DNA of 64,000 bases from Hydra vulgaris (Eukaryota > Cnidaria > Hydrozoa > Anthoathecata > Hydridae): NCBI RefSeq assembly GCF_038396675.1, contig NC_088926.1, positions 12,841,001-12,905,000 of the forward strand, given 5' to 3'. The notes under the pieces are model-generated. The model made no database searches and was not told the origin of the DNA. It saw only the letters and a program-made list of their open reading frames with translations. Positions 11,101-20,689 of the stretch are shown in pieces (the stretch's first letter is position 1; every line of letters starts with the position of its first letter). The position numbers and the translations under genes were made by a program.

Positions 11101-12370
11101 ACTTACGTGTTGTTGCTTTGAACGGAATAATTGTGGACCTTACATGAGAACTACTCCAAATGTAGATGTAATGTTGGTGATGATGTTAAACTATCAATAG
11201 GCAGCATCACAGAATGTAAGAGATGCACAACAGAAAAAGGCAAAGAATGATGCATATAAATAACTAGATGAAAAAACAGCATTTTGGTTGAAGGAATATT
11301 CACAGAAGATATTACCCGTGATGTTTAGGGAAGGACTACTTTGGGAAAAAAAGGCATAAGGATGCATATAGATATTTTTTTTACCAAAAAAATGATATTT
11401 TCAAAAAACATATTTATCAAACAATTTTATATCACTACATTCAAGTGTTTGCTCTGCTATCCCTATTGCGAAATCAGTTCTAAATCAGTTTCACCTAGAT
11501 GAGCCAGAAATTTTAAATATTTTTGCGAAATTGGATAATGCTAACTACTCTGTTGAATTTATGTACAAGCTGCACAAGCTATGCACAAGCTCTGCAAAAA
11601 TAAAAACTTTAAACTTCTACAGTACAACTTTAATGAGCTTTGCTATGGAAAAGACCAATTCGATAGGGAAAGTGCATCCGCTAAAACAATACTAAGTAGT
11701 TACGTATATGCTTGCAATGACGTAGTAACAGCAGTAGATATCGCAAGAGCAGTGAAATATGGATATGGCTACAAAAATGGTGTGGTTAATGTAGCAAAAT
11801 TTGAGAATGCTTATTTAACCGGTCCTAAAATGCAAAATATAAGCAACTAGTACTCCTATGAGTTCCAAGTAAACTTCATGACTTTGTGGCATTACTATAA
11901 AATTGGAGATGGAGTTAAAGTGATTTACAACAACCTTTCAGTTGAACCATCAATTGAATTGCTTGTTCCATTCACAAGTACTAAAGGGAGCTTTCAGCAA
12001 AAAACCCTGAGTGGAAAAAAGAATATAAGAAATTGTGGTTTAAATACACAAAGTTTTTGCCAGGAGACTGGTTGTATTGAATCTTTTGAAACTATTATTG
12101 AGTTAGTAGAGCATATGCTGAAAGAACAGCACAAAAGATCTGAACAATCTTCTTTTTTAGATAAAGTAAAAAAAGTTTATATTGAAAAGTTGAAAGCAAC
12201 TTTGCAAGTTCATTATAATTCTACAGTCGGTTAAGATCACGCCTACCCTAATAAACAAAATATATTCTCAAAAGTTCCATAAATTAGGTTGGGCATTGCC
12301 AATGCCAAATCAACATCGGTTAATACCAGGCCTACCCCAATGGTTGAAAGGTAATTGGGTTGCAGAGGTA
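11101..12370 (+). pseudogene. Decayed ORF of the long-TIR element with a C2H2-like segment
   Basis: Coding-like pieces in shifting frames are interrupted by stops: a 90-codon segment at 11581-11850, a 119-codon segment at 11878-12234, and a further piece reading GWALPMPNQHRLIPG near 12290-12340. The second piece contains CQETGC and, 12-18 residues on, two spaced His (EHMLKEQH), a degenerate C2H2 finger. It lies between the left arm and the nested Transib and is probably the element's own gene, interrupted by that insertion. I do not recognise the family. At least three disruptions make it non-functional. Confidence 0.55.
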
Positions 12371-12589
12371 AAAATTTTGTATATATTGTTAAACCAAAAA
12401 CTTATTATACATAAAACTAAGTAAAAAGGTAACATTACATCAAAAACAGTATTAAAACTTAAATGATTATATATTACAGAAATGAAGTTTCATTTATCCA
12501 TAAATTTTGTGTTTAAATACTTTCAGATAACTGAAGTTGGAACTTTAATTGACTGTATGAAAAGTGTTTTATTTGGAAAAAATTGTTAT

Positions 12590-12601
12590 CAATGCACAGT
12601 G
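12590..12601 (+). other. Left Transib end: TSD CAATG plus CACAGTG heptamer
   Basis: TSD CAATG (12590-12594) is followed by CACAGTG (12595-12601), identical to the consensus V(D)J recombination-signal heptamer. After 22 bases comes ACAAAATTC (12624-12632), which shares ACAAAA with the RSS nonamer consensus ACAAAAACC. Confidence 0.85.
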
Positions 12602-12649
12602 GGCCAGAATGCACTTTTACTGGACAAAATTCATAACTAATTTAATATT

Positions 12650-12905
12650 AGAGCTATATTCACTAAAATTAGTATGAGTACTAATATGATGTCTGCGCTT
12701 TTTATGAAGGTAATATTTTTTTATTTCGTTGCTATGGATACCTTTATTTTGCTTAGCAACAACCTACTTTTGTTATCTGCAGATATTTTATAAGTGATAT
12801 ATTCACTAAATTTGGCATGAGTACCAATATGAGATCACACTTCTTACAAAAGTGATAATTTTTTTAATTTAGTTGTTATGGATACTTATATTGCTTAGTT
12901 ACCGG
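12650..12905. repeat. Imperfect tandem duplication inside Transib
   Basis: Two diverged copies of ~125 bp, each running from TATATTCACTAAA through GAGTAC to TATGGATAC, lie between the left end and the transposase stop. A reverse-complement relative (GGTATCCATAG) lies at 15260-15275 on the other side. These may be subterminal binding or regulatory repeats. Confidence 0.6.
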
Positions 12906-13074
12906 ATACTTTCCTTAGTTACAAAGTGGTAAATTGATATTTGAATATCTTATCGGATTTTTGACCCACCTATATTGAATAAAAATTGAGTATTTAGGTA
13001 AATAATGTTTTAGGAATAATAAAAGCAAAAAATAGTGCAAGAAAACGTTATCAATTTTAAATTACATCAAAAAA

Positions 13075-15054
13075 TTATAAAACAATAATATCGTTTGATG
13101 ATTGTTTAAGTAATTGTAAAACATCTGAAGGAAATACTTTATGATTTGTTTGGTGTGATTTTGATTTACGCAATGATGAAATAACAGGATCACTGGAAAC
13201 TAGGAGTCTATTGATAAGATCAGTATTTGTTGCTTTTCTGGATGTTTTTCGGCTGAAATTTTCGCGATAAGATTTAAAGTCTTCATTTCTAGCCTCTTGA
13301 GCTTCCTCTGACATAAGTCCGATGGGTAATGTAAGGCTTTTAATTATGTCATGTCCATGTATCAATACTTTGTGAACTGATTGAGCCATGTAATACCATG
13401 GATAAAGGGACACATATAGTCTAAAAGTGTCAAAACAATAATCCTTGAACTTTAAGCAGTCTATTTCATATCCTGAAGAGAGCGTTACCAAGATAATGTA
13501 AAATCTGAATATAAGGTTTTGGTCAATACCCAGAATTTCAGCTGTTTGTTCATATGCTGCAAAAGCACACCTTGAGGTATTGCCATCATTACTTGTTCCA
13601 GAACCACCACTTTTAGGGAAATCAACAACAAGTCCCATTTTGTACATAAAATCAGTCTGAATCTTTTGTTTAGCTACAGATGCCTTTTCTTTGTGTTCTT
13701 TAGATCTTGCTTGCCACTTTCTTGTTTCTTTTTTATATGCAATGTGCAATAACATCTCAAAAAATCGAATCCATGCATGAAGACTGGAAAGACCATATTT
13801 GAACTCTTTGTTAGTATAATCTATATTAAGGATATCAAGACTATTCATATTTTTTGGAGAGACACCACACACTGAACAGCATTGGTATGAGTTATTTTTT
13901 TCAGATAATATTGTTTGAACCTTCCCATCAATCATTGTAAGTTCAATAATACATTTCACTTCAATAGAAGATCCGCAAACCTCTAATAAAATCATACCCA
14001 AGCTTTTTATCTCACTTTTAATGTACTGATCTTCTTCAATCACAGATTCCTTGGATTCCATTTTGTATGCAAATCTTATGGGTCTACAATAGGCTGTGGA
14101 GGACGACTTTTGATTTCTCCAAATAGGCACCTTTTCGTTGCTGTTGTTAAATCCAGTCAAATCCAATGGGACAAGACAAGTAATAAATAATGATTCTTCA
14201 CGCTTTAAATCTCTGTTATTGTCGGGTTCTGATAAAACTTGTTTATAAATGCTTTGGCCAGTAGCACCATCAAAACCAGCCTTACACGTTAGTGTCATTG
14301 TTTTTATTGCTTTGTCGTTCAATATCAAGTGCCTTAGCACAGGTTCCTGAACTGCACAGATTCTTTGCAAAGTATGAGTCATTATATCTTTTAAAGGAAC
14401 TGAAACTGAATAGTCCTCCACTGTTATGTTTGCAGGATAACATTTCAATTTTGCATCTCTGACATCATTGTAAGCGGGGTAGATGTTATATTCTTTCTCC
14501 AAGGCTCCGCTTCTAATCAATTGATAGAAAGCTTTTGTCAGACTTGCATCAATTATTAAAGCCAGTGCTTCGTCTGCTGAATATTTAGTTGCTTTATCTG
14601 TATTTGATATATTTAAAACATTCTTGGCAGCAATAACAACAGATTCATCTCTAAATTTTTTATTAGCAGCAAAAAATAGTTCATTGGATGAATGAGATTC
14701 AATTAAACAAGATACACGCCGTTTTTTAGTTTTATTAGAACTATTATCAAATGCAACTGGTTTTCGACCACGTCTACTTGCAGTTGGTTCATTGTCTTTT
14801 TTTCTGACAATTAAATATTCATTAAGCCAGTTCACAAACTTCTTTTCAACATTTTTCACAGTATAGTTTGCAGATTTCCACTTTTTTTTATACAAGTAAA
14901 CAAATCGTTGAACAGCATGTCTAAAACCAACGTCTTTAAAATCAGCAAATTTTGGCTGAATAAATTTTAATATATCTTCAGTAATATTTTGTTTTGAAAT
15001 ACTAAGATTGTTTTTTTGGAGAAAATTATGAATGTCTAAGTTTAACAAAACCAT
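13075..15054 (-). CDS. Transib transposase (RAG1-core-like DDE recombinase)
   Basis: The frame gives 659 residues, uninterrupted, from ATG at 15054. It should cut and join DNA at the element's CACAGTG ends in the nucleus. The RNase H-like core shows a likely DDE triad: D262 in GFDGATG, D490 in SGGSGTSNDGN, and E583 in MSEEAQEARN. A RAG1-type zinc site is visible as C393-x2-C396 (CCSVCG) with H561 and H566 (HKVLIHGH), the same order as in RAG1. Other family blocks are SLFITCLVPL, YCRPIRF, TMIDGKVQ and GLSSLHAWIRFFE. The basic N-terminal region (SRRGRKP near 93-99, KTKKRR near 108-113) may bind DNA or act in nuclear import. The RAG1 RING region is absent, as expected for Transib. Length is typical and nothing is obviously broken. 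Family assignment is from recalled motifs. Confidence 0.88.
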   Translation of the reverse strand: MVLLNLDIHNFLQKNNLSISKQNITEDILKFIQPKFADFKDVGFRHAVQRFVYLYKKKWKSANYTVKNVEKKFVNWLNEYLIVRKKDNEPTASRRGRKPVAFDNSSNKTKKRRVSCLIESHSSNELFFAANKKFRDESVVIAAKNVLNISNTDKATKYSADEALALIIDASLTKAFYQLIRSGALEKEYNIYPAYNDVRDAKLKCYPANITVEDYSVSVPLKDIMTHTLQRICAVQEPVLRHLILNDKAIKTMTLTCKAGFDGATGQSIYKQVLSEPDNNRDLKREESLFITCLVPLDLTGFNNSNEKVPIWRNQKSSSTAYCRPIRFAYKMESKESVIEEDQYIKSEIKSLGMILLEVCGSSIEVKCIIELTMIDGKVQTILSEKNNSYQCCSVCGVSPKNMNSLDILNIDYTNKEFKYGLSSLHAWIRFFEMLLHIAYKKETRKWQARSKEHKEKASVAKQKIQTDFMYKMGLVVDFPKSGGSGTSNDGNTSRCAFAAYEQTAEILGIDQNLIFRFYIILVTLSSGYEIDCLKFKDYCFDTFRLYVSLYPWYYMAQSVHKVLIHGHDIIKSLTLPIGLMSEEAQEARNEDFKSYRENFSRKTSRKATNTDLINRLLVSSDPVISSLRKSKSHQTNHKVFPSDVLQLLKQSSNDIIVL

Positions 15055-15947
15055 ATCTAAATAATTATTGTAACAAGTATTTTGTATTTAAAAGTAAAAT
15101 GTTATAATATATATGCCGCCTGGACTACTAATACTTGTTAGTAATTAAGTTACTACAAGTGTTAGTAATTAAAATTAAAAGTAATTAAATTACTGTCAGT
15201 GTTAGTAATTAAATTACTAACAACTACCGAAAATATGTTGTTGCTATGTTATGCAAAGTAAGGTATCCATAGTAACCAAAAAAAGTTAACCTCATAAGAA
15301 TTCTCAATCTCATTTTAATACATACCCCCAATATTGTGTATTTAGCGCAAGTAAAATACTGTTAAAACAACGTTAATGTAAAAACGAGTTGTTGCTATGC
15401 AAAATTTAGTACCATAGCAACCAAGTTAAAACATACATAAAATCTGAACGGGGATTTAAGGGGACGAGCAATCAATTAAAACTCGATTGAAGCATCATAT
15501 AGCTCAAATAAATATAAGACAACACATGGCAAATTGTGGTAATTATTAGTTATTGTGCGGCAAAAAATAACTTTCTTAAGAAATTTTTTTTTTTAATCTG
15601 TGATTTTCAAAGTATAACTGAGATAACATGCTATGACAAATTTATTTCACACATTGGTTTTTGTTATCTCTAAATACTCTAGAATAACATGTGCTAATTT
15701 TTTGTTTCAAAAACGTAGATGTAATTGAAATATAACACAACGTTGACGTCACCGTTAATTACTTATTTATAATTTTTTTATTTTTTTATTTCATTTCAAT
15801 ATTCAAATGCTTAGAGTCCTGGTAACTAAGGGATTTAATATAAATAAATTATCAATAGATTTCTCCTAATATATGTAGATACTAAAATTAAATAGGTTTT
15901 CAAGATTAGACAACTAAAATTTTTCCCATTTTGTCCACCTACTGGCC

Positions 15948-15959
15948 CACTGTGCAATG
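15948..15959 (-). other. Right Transib end: CACAGTG heptamer plus TSD CAATG
   Basis: Reading inward on the minus strand, CACAGTG (15954-15948) is followed by 13 bases and then ACAAAATGG (15934-15926). The TSD copy CAATG lies outside at 15955-15959. Confidence 0.85.
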
Positions 15960-16262
15960 GCCTAATCGAAAGATAGCATGGTATATTTAGATTATCACAT
16001 CTTATGTAAAATAAATCCTTTAACTTCAATTAATCACCTCGGTGATTACTTCTTAGCAACAAATGATTTTGAAGAAGCTAATAAACTTATGAAGCTAATA
16101 AACAAAGAAATGAGCTAAAAAAAAAGTTAAGTTTTATAAGAAAAAAATTATTGTAAAACAACATGTAATTTTTTTTCAATAGCTCTCAAATACCCCACAA
16201 CTATTATTCTTCTAACTGATAAATAATTGAAATATGTTTACGTTACGTCTTATAGAATTTTT

Positions 16263-16866
16263 GTAAACCCAGGGCTTTAACCAAAATTGTGTCACAACCA
16301 ATGCGTCAAAAGATTAGAATTTCGTTTTTGAGTTGGATTTTGTGGCTTAGCCTTCACTTCCCCATAGATGTTTTTATACTTTTAGGTACTTAACTAGGTA
16401 AAGATTTATAATAACAAAAAAAAGATTGTGGGATATTCGCGGCTTCGAATGAAAACGAAGATCAAAAATGACAAAACAACAACATTTTTTGCATATTTTG
16501 AAGCATGATATTTAGTCAAAGAAAAAAAAATTTCTTTACCAATTTTATTAATTTTCGGTCTTAACTAGCCAAAAAACAATAATCAAGTGAAATACTCATT
16601 GTAAAGTATTTAGTTGTTTTTTTTTCCAGCTTAAAAATGCCTTCAATACCATTTGGTCAATATTTCGAAAAACTTCAAACTCTAGATAGTAAGAGTCAAA
16701 CTTCGACATCTACTATCTAGAGAACCAATTAATATTTGTTGAAAAAATTTTGTAATTGAGCTTCTAGTATGATTAGCAACAACATATTAAAAAAATAGCA
16801 GTTTTGAAAGAGGTTACTCTAAAAATTTGGTGTTTTTGGCTAATTCTTACAGAATGTTGCTCTTAA
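16263..16866 (-). repeat. Right terminal inverted repeat of the long-TIR element
   Basis: Inverted counterpart of 10457-11028. The inner edge is at GTAAACCC, matching GGGTTCAC on the left. Confidence 0.85.
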
Positions 16867-19190
16867 GTATCTGTTTGTTGCTATTTGTTATCTGCTTGCT
16901 GCTATTTGTTGCAGCAATATTTTAAATATAAGAATGTAAAATATCTGTTTGTAAATCCGGCAAATATACTAACAATTGTTAACCTAATATAGACATTTAT
17001 TAATTCTTATAAATAATATCTATAAAATCTAATCTAGTCATTTATTAATTCAATTCTAACCTAGACATTTAACAACAGTTGCTTCAAAAAACACAACATG
17101 AAAAAATAAACTAACTATAAATAAGACTAATTTTTTAGAACATTTTTTCTTTTATTTGAAATGCTTTGATTGCTTATGACGTTTTTAAAAATATATCATT
17201 GGATATTTTAAAAAGTGGAGTGTGATTGGAAACTTTATATATACGCGGCATTTCATTAAAAACTATGTTCTCCTGCGTAGAGGATTCTAATCGCACGGTA
17301 CTTATGCAATTTAAGTCATTACATAAATTAGACTTTCTGAGTGCATTTACATGTGAAATGACAAAATCCTTGAAGATTTTTCTAGGACGATCTAAAAAAA
17401 GTACAAAATAAAATTTTTGCCCTAATAATTTGTGCGCTGGAGCATTTGCTTTAACTGCACCCCGGTAGCTACGGTGGCACAAGCCTCTGCTTGTGCCCGT
17501 TCTTTCATGAACTTATCGATTATGAAATTTGCTTCATATTTAAATTTTTTGTAAATATACAGTATCATCAATATATAGTAGCTATAACTTTTTTATTTGG
17601 TTCCAGGAAGAAATGTTGTCATCCGATCCTTCAAGTTTAATTATTTTTGTATACATAGTACATGTGTACTATGACAGCATGTACATGTTGTCATAGGAAC
17701 TATTGCTTCTACAAAATAAATTCAACGTTTATCAAATTTTTTTGAAATACGGTTTTAAAGCAGATAAAAGTTGATCTGAAAAAACTTTTATCATTTCATT
17801 GTTTGTTTCAAACAATGAAAAAGTTACATTTCAATTTTTTATATTATACCAAGTATCTTATTAAAAACAATTGGTTTATTAAATTAACATACTGTTTAAA
17901 GGAGTAGGTCCTACTTTGATATCTTTTAGCTCATATCCAGGCAAGGTCGATCGTGTTTAGATTTTTCTACCAACGAATCGTTGGTGTCTTAAGGATTATC
18001 TATCAAAAAATCTAAGCCCGATTAGCTTGGAGTCATAATTATCTGGTAATTTATATATATATTATATTATATATATATATATATTTTTTTATTTTTTTTT
18101 ATTTTTTTTTTATTTACGTTAGTTTATTGAAATGACTTCAAAAAAAGAAAAATCGTTTTATTTTATATATTATAGCCAAATAATAAAAAATAGTTTTTAT
18201 ATTAGACATTTTTGGTAGTTTTTTTATGATTTAATTGTTAAATCATCAACTAAATTAAATTTACTGTTTAATAAAATTCTTAATTTATAATGGTTTGTTA
18301 TTAAATATTGTGCAACATATAAAACATCTCTACAAATTAACAAATTGATGATATAAAACTTTACAGCAGAGTCATTAAGGCAGATTTTACATAGTTCTTT
18401 AAACTTAATATTTAAATGTTACTTTTTTGGCCTTTTTAATCAAGATATACTCATTGATGATTGGACAAATAGTTGTTGTTTTTGTTGTTGAACGGTTAAA
18501 TCTATTCAAAAACAGATAAACGCATTGCATTCTGTATCAAGAGTACTGAAAGTTAATGAATCATTTAGTTCTAATCTCATAACAAGAAGAATCCATAAAG
18601 TTTTTATTCTATCCCAATCACAACTTTCAATAAGAGGATATATATGAAGTTAAGTCAAGTATGTGATTATATATTTTTATATCAAGTATGCTTTTTTTTT
18701 GAATTTTATGAATTTTTTGTTCTTTTCTTAAATATTAAATAAACTTATACAATAAGATAGTTAAGATTAAAAAATCGTTATACCGTAACAAATATAATAA
18801 AATATACAAGTCTCAAAATAAAAACATAATAAATAGAACGCGGAGACTCACAGAAGACCTTTTAGGTCTTATCATCGAGAACCGCTCGTGAATATTAATT
18901 GCATTATAATAACATTTAATAAAGAATAAAAATGTCAAAGAAATAATTTGCGAAAAACATAAATTTCGTAAGAATATATAAATAAATTTGTAAAGAAATT
19001 ATAATTGATTCTTATATATAAACACAAAGTTTGTATTAAATAGTACTTATTTCATACACACATAAATAGTGAATCCGATATTATTGTATATTAAATAATA
19101 ATAAGTTTCATATTTTCATAAAATGTTAAAAATATTAAGATAAGTCTTCAAAAGATAAAATTATTTCTTTCAGTTTTTTTGTGAATGAAA
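16867..19190. other. Intergenic, no assigned gene
   Basis: AT-rich DNA. A minus-strand frame at 17174-17482 and an overlapping one to about 17570 (containing FMKERAQAEACATVATGVQL) have slightly balanced composition but no recognised domain or splice model. Small palindromes occur around 17640-17700, at 17797-17823 and around 17970-17985. One isolated copy of the 27-bp unit found at 19.9-20.1 kb lies near 18650-18685. Confidence 0.45.
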
Positions 19191-19199
19191 TGTAATTCC

Positions 19200-19895
19200 A
19201 TTCATGGGAAAAATCAAAATTTTTGAAAACTATTTTGTTCCAAAAAAAGCTCCTCGAAATGCGATACATGAGTATCCAAAATTAGTTAGAGAAAAAGGTT
19301 GCTGTACTAGATTATCATTTCTTAAGTTATATTTATTTTTTTCTTTCAAGGTATATAAGTTATGAAAGGAAACAGGAGATGCGTTAGTTTTACATTTATA
19401 CATAAAACAAAGTATATTTAAAATAATCAGTTGATAAATATTAAGAATTTTCATTTGAAATAAAAGTGGTTTGGCATGAGCAAGTCGATCTTTATAATTG
19501 AAAAGACAAGCAATATGCTTCTGCTGACGATAGTGAGGTTGTAGTTTAGATTTGTTAGTATTACCCCAGGCAATGTTTGCATAATTTATATGGAAGTGGA
19601 TTAAAGAGAAATATAATTGTGTTAAACTGTGCTTATTTAAAAAATTTCTAGCTTTATACATCACTTATTTATAAATATTTATTAACCTATATTTCGAGCA
19701 ATTTTTTTGGACTGTAAATCAATGTGATATTTCCAAACTAAGGTTTTCATCAATATAGATACCTAAAAAGTTAGCAGCTATTTCTCATTTAATTTGAACT
19801 TTGTCAATAAAAAGTAAAGGCATGACAGGAGGCAATAACTTTTATTTTGAAGTTTGATGAAAAAGTGTCCAATTTGTTTTCTCAACATTGAGTGA
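19200..19895 (-). pseudogene. Non-LTR retrotransposon fragment, C-terminal RT region (CR1/L2-like)
   Basis: Minus-strand translation has the tail of a LINE reverse transcriptase: NVEKTNWTLFH and FLGIYIDENLS in the part with stops (about 19700-19890), then an open 144-codon stretch with INYANIAWGNTNKSKL and FRGAFFGTK. The upstream RT core is missing, so the copy is 5' truncated where the 27-bp minisatellite begins. It is related to the larger LINE at 50.9-54.8 kb. Stops in the first part show it is dead. Confidence 0.8.
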
Positions 19896-19902
19896 CAACT
19901 TA

Positions 19903-20145
19903 TGTGATTATATATATATTTATATCAAGTATGTGATTATATATTTTTATATTAAGTATGTGATTATATATTTTTATATCAAGTAATTGATTATGCATTT
20001 TTATATCAAGTATGTGATTATATATTTTTATATCAAGTATGTAATTATATATTTTTATATCAAGTATGTGATTATATACTTTTTTATCAAGTATGTGATT
20101 ATATATTTTTATATCAAGTATGTGATTATATATTTTATATCTTGT
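19903..20145. repeat. 27-bp minisatellite, ~9 copies
   Basis: The unit is built on ATCAAGTATGTGATTATATA plus a T-rich end. An isolated copy lies near 18650-18685. Short frames on both strands (KIYNHILDI or FYIKYVIIY repeats) are by-products. Confidence 0.9.
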
Positions 20146-20155
20146 TTGTTTTCTT

Positions 20156-20644
20156 CTAATACACTTGATGTTTTTCGACAGTAATGATGAGCACCAAGCA
20201 GCTAACAAAAAATAATTGTGCAAGTGTTGAGTGTGCAATTGTGCAAGTGTTTTGAGTGATAAAACTTAGTAAACAAAACAAATCCCTTGAGCCTGGGTTT
20301 GAAAGTTTTTTCAAATACTTTCCACAACACAAATAAAATATGATGCTAGCAATGTGACTACAAAAACCACATGTTCTTAAACCAGAAAAACACCCACATG
20401 CCCAAGACAATACTGATTCTAGACTATAGATGTTTGGCAAATATTCAATAAATACCCTATACTTAGTAGTATTTGAATGTCTTAACTGAATTTCAGCGAA
20501 AATCAGTTTATAATTTTGAATTTGTTGAATATTTTTATCTTTCAAAATAATATGTATTTCATTTTTATTTAAATGTTCTACTAGAAAACTGTAACTTTTC
20601 TTTATCTGATAGCTACAAAATGTGAAATTTTGGCTTATTTTCAA
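20156..20644 (-). pseudogene. SWIM zinc-finger protein fragment
   Basis: The 162-codon minus-strand frame contains a SWIM-type signature ACGCFSGLRTCGFCSH followed by IASIIFYLCCGKY, the C-x-C...C-x-H zinc pattern. In cnidarian genomes such cassettes commonly form the C-terminal part of transposon-derived or repetitive proteins (general knowledge). No upstream domain is open here, and the 3' end runs into the minisatellite, so this is probably a fragment. Its residues after the finger lose resemblance to any family. Confidence 0.6.
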
Positions 20645-20689
20645 TAGAAAACTTTGGAAAATTATTTCTATTTAATGCGTCGAGTACGG

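Larger units (their letters stand above)
12595..15954 (-). mobile_element. Transib-family DNA transposon, apparently complete (3,360 bp)
   Basis: Both ends begin with the 13-bp terminal repeat CACAGTGGGCCAG, and the element is bounded by a perfect 5-bp duplication CAATG (12590-12594 and 15955-15959). A 5-bp TSD with CAC-starting termini is the Transib hallmark (established knowledge). The only long ORF, on the minus strand, is a Transib/RAG1-like transposase. A second shared block, TGGACAAAAT, follows the heptamer at different distances on the two sides. Subterminal imperfect repeats occur at 12650-12905 and 15120-15300. The element sits inside the larger long-TIR transposon. Confidence 0.88.
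10457..16866. mobile_element. Long-TIR DNA transposon with TTAA at both ends, host of a nested Transib
   Basis: Arms of about 570-600 bp (10457-11028 and 16263-16866) are inverted copies of each other. For example, ATTCTAATTTTTTGACGCAT on the left has its near-complement AATGCGTCAAAAGATTAGAA on the right. The ends read TTAA-GAG and CTC-TTAA, so a TTAA target duplication (Kolobok or piggyBac style) is possible. Identity extends a few bases beyond TTAA, so the exact border is uncertain. Between the arms are a decayed plus-strand ORF and the Transib at 12595-15954. No transposase of its own can be assigned. Confidence 0.8.

Noticed and set aside
12595..15954. Chapaev/CMC assignment for the CACAGTG-ended element
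   Set aside because: The duplication is 5 bp, not 4, and the protein motifs (SGGSGTSNDGN, LHAWIRFFE, SEEAQEARN) match what I recall of Transib.
17174..17482. 102-residue minus-strand frame and an overlapping alternative frame
   Set aside because: Composition is slightly coding-like but I find no domain, homologous motif or consistent splice model; noted only as an unassigned region.
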